From: Candidatus Sysuiplasma acidicola
GTDB lineage: Archaea > Thermoplasmatota > Thermoplasmata > Sysuiplasmatales > Sysuiplasmataceae
NCBI GenBank assembly: GCA_019721035.1
Contig: JAHEAA010000006.1
Coordinates: 51,571 to 115,570, forward strand
DNA length: 64,000 nt
Direction: 5' to 3'
The notes under the pieces were generated by a model. It was given only the letters and a program-made list of their open reading frames with translations. It was not told where the DNA came from and made no database searches. Of this stretch, positions 33,156 to 41,600 are shown one piece after another (position 1 is the stretch's first letter; every line of letters begins with the position of its first letter). Both the position numbers and the translations under genes were made by a program.

Positions 33156-34508
33156 GTGAATATATGTGTTAATACCCAGACGCCACTTGTCAGGTTCAGA
33201 ATCAGCGCGCCCGATCTTATCGAGAAATACGGCATCCTGCCAGAAGTCATTGATCTTAGCACGCTTTCAGAGGGAGAGGACTTCTCTTATTCGCCGGGTG
33301 GCGTCACTGCAATGGTTTATCCTCTGCTGAAAAAGATGAAAGGCAGCGGCATCGTGGACAGAGCCATGTGGGTCTCTCTCTCGCCTGAATCTCCGACGGA
33401 GATAACGACGGGGGACATCACATTCGTGAATATCGATCTGGGCAGGCACGACGCAGAGCGCTATGTCAGGTTCAAGGATAAATTGTGGAATGAGATACAC
33501 GGTACAGAACGGATGTCGTTTGTCGCCGACGAGTATCTTTCCTTCAACCTGTACAGCTGGAAGACCGCTGACGTCCTGCTGCAGAATCTGGCAAATTTCG
33601 ACCTTTTCTACATACATGATTTTCAGCAGCTTCAAATCGGAAATTTTGTCGGTCCGTTTGCCCCTGCCGTTTACCGCTGGCACATACCGGCCAATCTGGA
33701 TAATGTGAGCGGCAATGTCAGGAAATTCATCGTCAGGAACATGGAAGCATACGATGCAATGATTGTCAGCACAAGGAAAGATCTGGAAGCTCTTTTCAGA
33801 TCCGGTTACAGAGGGGAGGCGTATCAGATATACCCCCATATTGACGAGAGTGACTGGCATGCGCCCGATGCCCATGACATCGAAGAATTTCTAGCCAGAA
33901 CGGGACTGAAAAACGGGGAAAGATTTTTCCTGACTGTCGCCAGGATGGATCCGATGAAGGGACAGGACGTGGCCATCAGGGCAATGAAGCACCTGCAGTC
34001 GTCGTTTCCCGACATGAAGCTGCTGCTGGTAGGAAACGGCAGCTTCTCCGGCAGTTCCACCGGCGGTCTCAGTTCCTCCAAATCAAGTAACTGGAAAAAG
34101 AAGCTCAGCCAGATTATATCCGAAAACGGCCTGGAGGGAAAGGTTCTGATGATCGGCCATCTAGAGGACAGGCTCGTCCGCGCCGCTTATCATCTCTGCG
34201 AATGCCTCATATTGTCTTCAGGAGCCGAAGGGTTCGGCCTCGTCACCGTGGAAGCATGGCGCATGAGGCGACCGGTGATTGTGAGCACCGGATGCGGCTC
34301 TTCGGAGCTCGTTGTGGAAGGAATAAACGGATTCACCTTTCCTCCTGGCGACGATGGCGCGCTGGCTGAAAGAATGAAGAAATTGCTCAAGGGGGATAAG
34401 GCAGGCGAAATGGGCAGCATGGGTTACGAAGCATCCAAGCAGTGCTACGTAGACAGCGCAGTGAAGAAACTCGTGCCAATATTTGAGAAAGTCATTTCGC
34501 GTTACTGA
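33156..34508 (+). CDS. Family 4 glycosyltransferase, possibly trehalose/glycogen synthase-like
   Basis: 450 residues, GT-B fold. The N-terminal domain has a GGVTAMVYPLLKKM loop and YIHDFQQLQIGNFVGP....YRWHIPANLD, in which the H-D and W-R-x-H-I-P-like elements recall archaeal trehalose glycosyltransferring synthases and trehalose-6-phosphate synthases. The C-terminal donor domain has VARMDPMKGQDVAIRAM (R and K of the phosphate site) and the E-x-x-x-x-x-x-x-E motif EGFGLVTVEAW. A serine/glycine-rich insertion (SFSGSSTGGLSSSKSSN) is unusual. GTG 33156 is the start; a TATA-like GTTATATC is centred near 33095. It converges at 3 bases with a HAD phosphatase gene. Confidence 0.82.
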   Translation: MNICVNTQTPLVRFRISAPDLIEKYGILPEVIDLSTLSEGEDFSYSPGGVTAMVYPLLKKMKGSGIVDRAMWVSLSPESPTEITTGDITFVNIDLGRHDAERYVRFKDKLWNEIHGTERMSFVADEYLSFNLYSWKTADVLLQNLANFDLFYIHDFQQLQIGNFVGPFAPAVYRWHIPANLDNVSGNVRKFIVRNMEAYDAMIVSTRKDLEALFRSGYRGEAYQIYPHIDESDWHAPDAHDIEEFLARTGLKNGERFFLTVARMDPMKGQDVAIRAMKHLQSSFPDMKLLLVGNGSFSGSSTGGLSSSKSSNWKKKLSQIISENGLEGKVLMIGHLEDRLVRAAYHLCECLILSSGAEGFGLVTVEAWRMRRPVIVSTGCGSSELVVEGINGFTFPPGDDGALAERMKKLLKGDKAGEMGSMGYEASKQCYVDSAVKKLVPIFEKVISRY

Positions 34509-34511
34509 CCG

Positions 34512-35216
34512 TCATCTGTTTTCTCTGGCTGCCAGTATCGCCTTCAGGAGTTCGCGCACGCCTTCGCCGCCCACGCCTTCAGTTATGGCAGAGGCCTTCT
34601 CCTGCAGTTGAGCAACTGAATTCTTCAGTGCAACCTTGAAGAACGGCCCGTCGAACATCGAAAAATCGTTCTCTCCGTCGCCCACAATCGCCGTTTCCGA
34701 CGCAGATCTGCCGAGTTTTTCCAGGGCGCTGAGTAGACCTACGTCTTTATCGACACCTGACGGAAGTACCATTCCCGATTCTATGTTCCTCACCAGCTTT
34801 GCAATCCCTCCCATTTCGGCCACTGCCTTCTCAGCTTCCTCAAGGTATCCCTTCTGTATGTACGAAATTACCTGTCCTTTCACGAACGGCACATGTCGTT
34901 CCAAGAGATGTGCCGCAATCTTCTCTCCGGCCTGTTCGTGAATTCTCTCGACGCTGCCGTTGCAGATAACCACGGCGCCATTCTCTGCTACGAGCGCATC
35001 GACCTGTCTGAACCTGCTTTTCAGGTTCATCATGAAGCGGACTCCCCTGCCGGACACAATAATTATGCAGAGTCCAGCTTCTGATGCATCGTCGATCGCT
35101 CCGATCGTCTCACGGTGCAGTGTCAGATCGAGGTCTGTCAGTGTCCTGTCATAATCTGTTGCAATGACTCCAATCGAGCGAAATGCGACTGGATCTGTTC
35201 CGGCCTTAAACTTCAT
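34512..35216 (-). CDS. HAD superfamily sugar-phosphate phosphatase (type IIB)
   Basis: 234 residues. Motif I ATDYDRTLTD (nucleophile D and acid/base D), motif II VSGRG, and motif IV GDGENDFSMF are all intact. The cap between about residues 85-165 is the small alpha/beta C2 cap of the Cof/phosphoglycolate/sucrose-phosphatase group. It faces a GT-B synthase gene tail to tail, and a synthase/phosphatase pair for trehalose or a related phosphorylated disaccharide is a plausible reading, but archaeal phosphoglycolate phosphatase is equally compatible by sequence. The leader of about 13 residues before motif I suggests the true start may be slightly downstream. Confidence 0.87.
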   Translation of the reverse strand: MKFKAGTDPVAFRSIGVIATDYDRTLTDLDLTLHRETIGAIDDASEAGLCIIIVSGRGVRFMMNLKSRFRQVDALVAENGAVVICNGSVERIHEQAGEKIAAHLLERHVPFVKGQVISYIQKGYLEEAEKAVAEMGGIAKLVRNIESGMVLPSGVDKDVGLLSALEKLGRSASETAIVGDGENDFSMFDGPFFKVALKNSVAQLQEKASAITEGVGGEGVRELLKAILAARENR

Positions 35217-35227
35217 TTTGAATCTGT

Positions 35228-36130
35228 TTAAGCTTTCTTCCTCTTATCCTTTGTCATGTACTCTAAAACTGTTTTCAGTATGTGGCCCTGCGGTGTTTTC
35301 TTGTTCTCAAAGTTGTTTGTAGATATGTAATCCATCAGCGCAGCATTCAGCGCGCTGTCAAACTTGTCGTCAGCCGGACCGTTGTAAAAACCGAGCCTGG
35401 AAAGATTTCTCTTCAGCTTCCTGCAGATTTCGCCTTCTATTCTGAGTGCCTCTGCCTCCTTTCCTGACAGCATTATGAACTCAAAAAGATGGAACACGCG
35501 CTCGAGTTCTTCAATCGGGCTTACATGGTCATCAACCCTCAGGTCAACGTATCTGTCATTGAATCCGGCATATCCACCGCGATTTTTTACCACGAGTATG
35601 GCCGCAGACTGCATGCCCCTTCTGTCCCCGCCCGCCTTCTGGGCTGCATGCAGGCACATGATGAGTTTTTCCGGGAAACCGGCCCTGGAATTTTCGAACG
35701 TTCTTGCCATGGCCTCAACTGTCTCCTCCCCCACCAGTATGTTGCCCTGCGCCGCGTATCCTTCACCAGTGACGCCACCGGCCCAGTCCATGCATTTCTT
35801 TCCAGTAAATGTCGCCGCTCTCCCTTTTCTGTCCACAATGCCAATCTGTCGGTGCTCTTTTCCTCTGTCAGCGGAAGTGAGTTTCTTAAGCGCTTCGGCT
35901 GGTGAATACCCGTCCTTTAGCAACTGCAGGCCCGCTGGCCCGTAAGAGGTATTTGCGTAGGCCTGAGTGGCAATGGCGCCTGTATTCCATGTGGCCCATG
36001 GAACGACCGAGCCGACCGATATGAATTTCGATTGCACTGCAACACCCAGAGATTTCGTATCGTGGTCAAATGCCACAATCGAATATGTTGACGGTTTCGG
36101 AAAATCAATCCCGTTGCGCTTTATCATCAT
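35228..36130 (-). CDS. DUF1028 (Ntn-hydrolase-like) protein with C-terminal peptidoglycan-binding-like domain
   Basis: 300 residues; two adjacent start ATGs (36130 and 36127), of which 36127 best fits a leaderless start from the TATA box centred at 36152. TYSIVAFDHDTKSLGVAVQSKFISVGSVVPWA is the diagnostic DUF1028 opening, with YANTSYGPAGLQLLKDGYSPAEAL and QGNILVGEETVEAMARTF following. DUF1028 proteins have an Ntn-hydrolase fold but unproven activity. The last about 70 residues (LKRNLSRLGFYNGPADDKFDSALNAALMDY) resemble the peptidoglycan-binding helical repeat, odd in a probably wall-less archaeon but known in this family. Eleven bases after it, on the same strand, is the HAD phosphatase. Confidence 0.9.
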   Translation of the reverse strand: MMIKRNGIDFPKPSTYSIVAFDHDTKSLGVAVQSKFISVGSVVPWATWNTGAIATQAYANTSYGPAGLQLLKDGYSPAEALKKLTSADRGKEHRQIGIVDRKGRAATFTGKKCMDWAGGVTGEGYAAQGNILVGEETVEAMARTFENSRAGFPEKLIMCLHAAQKAGGDRRGMQSAAILVVKNRGGYAGFNDRYVDLRVDDHVSPIEELERVFHLFEFIMLSGKEAEALRIEGEICRKLKRNLSRLGFYNGPADDKFDSALNAALMDYISTNNFENKKTPQGHILKTVLEYMTKDKRKKA

Positions 36131-36148
36131 TGATGTATCCGGTCAGAC

Positions 36149-36156
36149 ATATTATA
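36149..36156 (-). promoter_or_regulatory. TATA box of the DUF1028 gene
   Basis: Minus-strand TATAATAT, centred about 25 nt before ATG 36127; predicts a leaderless transcript and decides between the two start codons. Confidence 0.6.
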
Positions 36157-36221
36157 CCTCTCCGCATAAGTCCTATGGAACACGTTAAATTTCGGAAATG
36201 CCATATGCCCTTCCGGCAGTG

Positions 36222-37020
36222 ATGGGCATAGTTTCGGAGTCTACCTCGGGCATTCCCAACAAACTTGAAGAGGAATATAAGGCACTCAGGGAATTGGATC
36301 GCCTTAGTGCACTTTACATGCTACGCGTTGGTTATCCAGCGGTTGTTGCTTAGAGGGTGTTCTCTGTTAGCTGAAGATGTCAAATACAGACGGGGCTCAG
36401 CGTTGGAATGAGCAGACGAGTGTGGAAGAAAGAGACAGGAGCAGCAGGCCTCCGGTATTCGGCGAGATGGAGAAGAATGAGTTAAAGCGCCTGCTTGGCG
36501 AGAACCATCCGGGCAGGCACGGCATCAACTCATTGACATGGATGCGCACAGAGCTGCGCCTCTACATCCGCCGGAAGAGCATCACCGTCTCTGAGTAGAC
36601 GTTCAAGCACTGTTTGAGGGATATCGGTGCCCACTATCTCGAGGCAACACTGCAATGCAGCGAACCATTCAGCGATGAAGTTGTCTGGTAAAGGGAGGCA
36701 TTCGCCAGACAGTTCATTGAGAATGTGAGGGCCTAGCCAGAGGATGCCGCCGTCCTCTTTGGGTATGACCTGTCCATAGACTGCTAGCACAACGCCTAAC
36801 GCCTGGGACGCCACAGCGGAGGTGCATGATGCGCATCAACGGCTCCGGCACTGTCAACGCTGTCAGAGGCAGGACCTACAGGAAGAACAGCGCTGCTGCA
36901 AAATCAGAATCGGTCATAAGATTCGTCGAAAAACTGGTGAACTGGCACAGGGGAAAGATGCCGCATGCAACTGCTAAGAGCGTCTGCAATTTCACTGTCA
37001 TTGAGAATCCGCTCAAATAA
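36222..37020 (+). pseudogene. Decayed IS630-family transposase
   Basis: Three reading frames together spell an IS630-type (winged helix plus DDE) transposase. From ATG 36222, KALRELDRLSALYMLRVGYPAVV is the N-terminal helix-turn-helix, ending at a stop. From about 36377 in another frame, RSSRPPVFGEMEKNELKRLL and HGINSLTWMRTELRLYIRRK are the linker and second winged helix; reading through five in-frame stops gives TFKHCLRDIGAHY and PEDAAVLFGYDLSID, the first catalytic strand (usual D-E is changed). From 36826 in a third frame, NGSGTVNAVRG and IRFVEKLVNWHRGKM match the central and later core. Clearly dead. Terminal repeats were not recognised, so its ends are uncertain. Confidence 0.82.
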
Positions 37021-37089
37021 TGTGTGCATTACATTAGGGGAAGGCCATTAATGCCGTTACCACACAATCGGGAAGCTAGGCTGTCAGCA

Positions 37090-37548
37090 TCAGTTCTTTG
37101 CAACCAGGAACACGCCCCACCAGAAAGATCTGTGCACTCCGGCGATTTCTATGCGCCTTCCACGGATGACATCTCCGGGACATTTCACTACAAAGGGAAT
37201 GCCATTGAAGTGTACCTTGCCCGTCTTCTTGGACAAGGAGGAGCGTTCGAGTGTCAGTGTCGATCCAATTGCATCAACAGATAGTTTGTCATAACAATAA
37301 GCGAGGCCAAAAACAAGAGCGACAATCACTAACATCTGCGGCAGAAGCAGATAATCGTAACAAAAGTTGAAAAGGGCGAATCCCAGTGAGCCGGACAGAA
37401 TGAGGAAAAAGACCGTGATGAAAAGAGACAACAGGAAGGAGGCCAAAACTGCAATAAGGAACGTCCGCAGTTTCTTTGCAGCATCAAAAGTCACCACAGC
37501 CATTCTCATTCGCTCCATGATGATATTCACAGGATTCCTTAAAAGCAT
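37090..37548 (-). CDS. Membrane protein with C-terminal beta domain, unknown function
   Basis: 152 residues from the first ATG; M11 (37518) and nearby methionines are alternative starts. Two membrane helices at about 30-52 and 64-88, then a soluble tail with alternating strands (STLTLERSSLSKKTGKVHFNGIPFVVKCPGDVIRGRRIEIAGVH) ending near the membrane again (FWWGVFLVAKN). The topology resembles small membrane proteins with a cytosolic beta domain, but no family is recognised. It is next to the dead transposase. Confidence 0.5.
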   Translation of the reverse strand: MLLRNPVNIIMERMRMAVVTFDAAKKLRTFLIAVLASFLLSLFITVFFLILSGSLGFALFNFCYDYLLLPQMLVIVALVFGLAYCYDKLSVDAIGSTLTLERSSLSKKTGKVHFNGIPFVVKCPGDVIRGRRIEIAGVHRSFWWGVFLVAKN

Positions 37549-37685
37549 TGTGACTTTTTTACGGATACATTCGCCATACCACCAGCAACCACTGCGTGGT
37601 TCAGCATTTCATGTGAAGCACAGAATGCTCGAATGAAGTGCTTCTGCAATCTTGCTGCCGCCGAACAACAGCTGAAATGGTCGTA

Positions 37686-38486
37686 TTACTTCTGAGGACT
37701 GCTGTTGTCGGGCGGATTGGCGTATTCGGAGGCGAGCGCATCCACGCTCGCATTCCTGTCCGAGAGTCTAATGCGTCTCGCCTCTCTCAGCTCTCCGGGG
37801 GCAAAATCAAAAACGGCAGCATTCTCACCGTCCCGTATGCTTCTTACCCTGCTGTACATGATATGCCCCTCCTTCGACTCTACCAGATCGACCAGCGCGC
37901 TTCCTCCGTTGAAGTATGTGCCGTAGGCGCAATTGGAAAAAGCAACAGGCATGCGGTTTTCAAGCACCCTTGTCTGGACATAGAGCATCCACGGGTCCAT
38001 GCCCTGCTTTATGATTTTCGCAGGTACGGCGAGCAAATCGCAGTCGGCAAGCGCATACTTTCTGACCGTCTCGGGAAAGTCAATGTCATAACAGACGGCC
38101 ATACCGATCTTCGCCCCCGAAAAACTGAAACTGTTTATGCTCTCTCCGGGCCTGAATGAATCCTTCTCAGCCAGGAACAGATGTATCTTCCTCTGTTTGG
38201 CGAGCAGTCCGCCGTCCGGTCCGTATGCGTAGCATGTTATGTACATGCAGCCGCCATCCTTTTCGTAGAGGGCGCCTGTCAGGACTGCGGCGCCATAATC
38301 CGATGAAAGCGCCGATACACCGTCCAGGAAAGGGTGTCTATCGCCATGCACGATGTTTTCTTCCTTCAACGGCATCCATTTTTCTGGAAGTATGAGCAAA
38401 TCCGTCTCCAGTTTCAGCATGTCCTCTATGCGGCGCAGGCCGTCGGAGCAATGTTCTTCGTAGAGCTGTAACAGTCCGATTTTCAC
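37686..38486 (-). CDS. Carbon-nitrogen hydrolase (nitrilase superfamily)
   Basis: 266 residues, usual size. The Glu-Lys-Cys triad is visible: E35 in LILPEKW, K100 in KQRKIHLF, and C132 in VCYDIDFPE. These cytosolic enzymes hydrolyse amides or nitriles, for example omega-amidase, N-carbamoyl amino acids or deaminated glutathione. Substrate is unknown. The C-terminal 15 residues (EYANPPDNSSPQK) are unstructured. It is divergent from the Lhr helicase gene with about 137 bases between the starts. Confidence 0.93.
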   Translation of the reverse strand: MKIGLLQLYEEHCSDGLRRIEDMLKLETDLLILPEKWMPLKEENIVHGDRHPFLDGVSALSSDYGAAVLTGALYEKDGGCMYITCYAYGPDGGLLAKQRKIHLFLAEKDSFRPGESINSFSFSGAKIGMAVCYDIDFPETVRKYALADCDLLAVPAKIIKQGMDPWMLYVQTRVLENRMPVAFSNCAYGTYFNGGSALVDLVESKEGHIMYSRVRSIRDGENAAVFDFAPGELREARRIRLSDRNASVDALASEYANPPDNSSPQK

Positions 38487-38623
38487 GGTAATCGTGCCCT
38501 GCGATGCAAATGCGCAGGTGTGCCATTAAGATGTCCCCTGCGCAGGAGCATGGAAAAGCACAAATCGTTCATCCCCTGCAAAAGTGTTATTACCTCCAGC
38601 TTGTATTATTAACGATTTTATCG

Positions 38624-41600
38624 ATGGCAAAACCATACGCGCACATAGATAAGCAATACTCCATGGGGGAGGTTCTCTCTCTCATGAACCCTCTCATACA
38701 GGAGTGGTTCCGTTCGAAATTTTCCGAGTTGACCGAACCTCAGTCTTATGCCGTTCCGCTCATACATGCAAGAAAGAATGTGATTGTTTCGTCCCCCACC
38801 GGCTCCGGAAAGACAATGACCGCCTTTCTGGCCATCATAAACGAACTTCTGAATATTCAGAATGAGGGAAAACTCGAGGACAGAATATATGCAGTCTACG
38901 TTTCCCCCCTCAGGGCACTTGCAAACGACATAAACAAGAATCTGAGCACGCCGCTCGAGGAAATCACCGCGCTTGCGGCTCAAAGAGGCGCGGAGCAGCC
39001 GAAGATCCGGGTTGCGGTCAGATCCGGCGATACCTCATCATATGAACGGCAGAAGATGGTGAGGAAACCGCCGCACATATTCATAACGACGCCCGAATCG
39101 CTCGCTCTCACAATGTCCTCCCCTGTGTTCAGGACGAAGTTCAAGGATATACAGTGGGTGATACTCGATGAGCTCCATGAAATATGCGATTCGAAGCGTG
39201 GCGAATTTCTAAGCCTGACGCTGGAGCGACTCGCGGATTACTGCGGTGACCGTTTCATGCGCATCGGGCTGTCCGCAACAATGGCACCGATCGAGGAAAT
39301 GGCTGCCTATCTGGGAGGATATGATGCGGGCGGGAAACCGAGGCCGGTAGGCATTGTCGAAATCAAGGCCCAGAAATCGCTTGATCTGGGTGTCATCTGC
39401 CCTGTGAGGGATTTGAACGCGGTACAGGCAGATATTGCAAACGCGAAGATGTACGACGAACTGGTTGAACTCATAGACAAACACACTACAACGCTGGTAT
39501 TCACAAACACGAGGAGCGCCACAGAGTCTGTTGCCTATAAGCTGAAGGAGAGAGGACTGCAGGGCGTCGAGGCTCATCACGGAAGTCTGAGCAAGGTCAC
39601 AAGAAAGGATGTCGAGGATCAGCTGAAATCGGGAAAGCTGAAATGTGTGATAAGCTCCACTTCGCTTGAACTCGGTATAGATATCGGCTCCATAGACCTC
39701 GTCTGCCAGGTGGGTTCTCCGAAATCAGTGGCCAAGGGGCTGCAGAGGATAGGCAGGAGCGGCCATTCCGTGGGCAGGATGTCCATCGGAAGGCTCCTTG
39801 TCTTCGACAGGGATGATCTAGTTGAGTGCGCTGTTCTCACGCGATCAGCGATGCTCAACAGGATAGACAGGGTAGACATACCAAAGAACAGTCTGGATGT
39901 TCTGTCGCAGTCGATCGTGGGCATGTCCCTGGAGCGAAGATGGACAGTCGATGAAGCGTACGATGTTGTCCGGCGCTCATATTGCTATCATACACTGACA
40001 AAGGGCGATTTTCTTTCCGTACTGAGGTATCTGGGCAGCAAGGGAGATTTCGAAAATGTCTATTCAAAAATATGGTATGACGAAAATGAGCATATCTTCG
40101 GCAAGAAACGCAGCGCCAGGCTGATATATTTCCTGAATCTCGGCACGATTTCAGAGGAATCATCGTATGATGTTGTGAGCGAAAGAGGCGTCCCAATCGG
40201 CCAGCTTTCGGACAAGTTCGTGGAGCGGCTGTCTTCAAAAGACATTTTTGTTCTCGGAGGCAGGAGCTATGAGTTCATCCGTGCACGCGGCACAACCGTG
40301 CTGGTCAGGGATGCGAAGGGAAGGAAACCCACTGTGCCTTCCTGGACAGGCGAAATGCTGCCGAGGAGCTTCGACCTTTCCGAAGATGTCGGAAAGTTCA
40401 GGGCCGAGATGGCAGGAATGATGCGAAAATCAGAGCAGGAACTCATAGACCACCTGACGAAGAATTACAACGTCGACAGATGGTCGGCGAGGAGCATAAT
40501 CAATTATTTCCGCGAGCAGGAGGGGATGATACCTGAGCTTCCAACAGATCGGAAATTGCTGATCGAGGGCATAATACACACGGAGAGCGGTAACAGGGCC
40601 ATCGTCTTTCACTTTTCCTTCGGGCGCAGAACAAATGATGCGCTCTCGAGGGCGTTTGCTCACGCCATTTCGCAGAAATTCAAATGCAACACCAGCGTGT
40701 CCATATCCGATGACAATTTTCTGATAAGCGTTCCGAAGGAGATACCGCTCAAGGGCATCCATTCGCTTGTTCGCTCAGACAAATTGAGAGAAACGCTCAT
40801 GCGGAGCCTCAAGGATTCGGAACTTTTCAAACAGCGCTTCAGGCACGTCGCTGCCCGCAGTTTTATGATACTGAAGAATTACAGGGGAAAGGAACTCTCC
40901 GTCTCGAGGCAGCAGATGCGTTCAAGCACGCTCCTTGACCAGCTTGGAGAGATCGAGGATTTTCCGGTTATTCGCGAAACCTACAATGAAGTCATGAGTG
41001 ACGTGATGGATATTGAACATGCGACTGAGGTGCTGAAAGACATCGAGTCGGGCAGGAGGACGGTGTCTTACTTCGGGTACACAGACACTCCCTCTTCATT
41101 CTCACACAGCATACTGCTCTCAGGCATAGCCGATGTCATTCTCATGGAGGACAAGAGCGCGATGCTGCGCGAGCTCCACAGAAAGGTGCTCTCCCACGTG
41201 ATGGGCAAGGACGCCAGGGCATATGAGTTCGAAAGTGAAATTGTGGAAAAATACTTCATTGCCAAGCGGCGGAAAATCGACAGTATCGATCAGGTCAGGG
41301 AACTCCTCGGGACTGTCGGCCCGCTCATTATGCTGAAGGAACGGGGCGCGAGTATGCATCTGTTCACTTCGAGACCGCATGAGGAGGTGCGGGACTGGGC
41401 GCTTCGTCTCCTGGAGCAAGGGGAACTGGCGACTGTCTGGATCGACGACATATACTTTATTCCGGCGGACGAGGAAGGTGCATTCGCAGCCATATGCAGG
41501 AAGAGGGATCTCGCCGACGACGAGAAGAATGCGCTCTCGCTTCTTTCGTCCGATGAACTGAGCACATCTGAGATCGCATCCAGACTCGACATGGAAACTG

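Noticed and set aside
36530..36814. 94-codon minus-strand frame between DUF1028 and the membrane protein
   Set aside because: Lies antisense to the conserved segments of the decayed IS630 transposase and shows no family of its own.
36377..36830. Stop-codon readthrough (pyrrolysine-like) explanation of TAG codons in the transposase
   Set aside because: Stops are mixed TAG, TAA and TGA and accompanied by frameshifts and catalytic changes, so decay is simpler.
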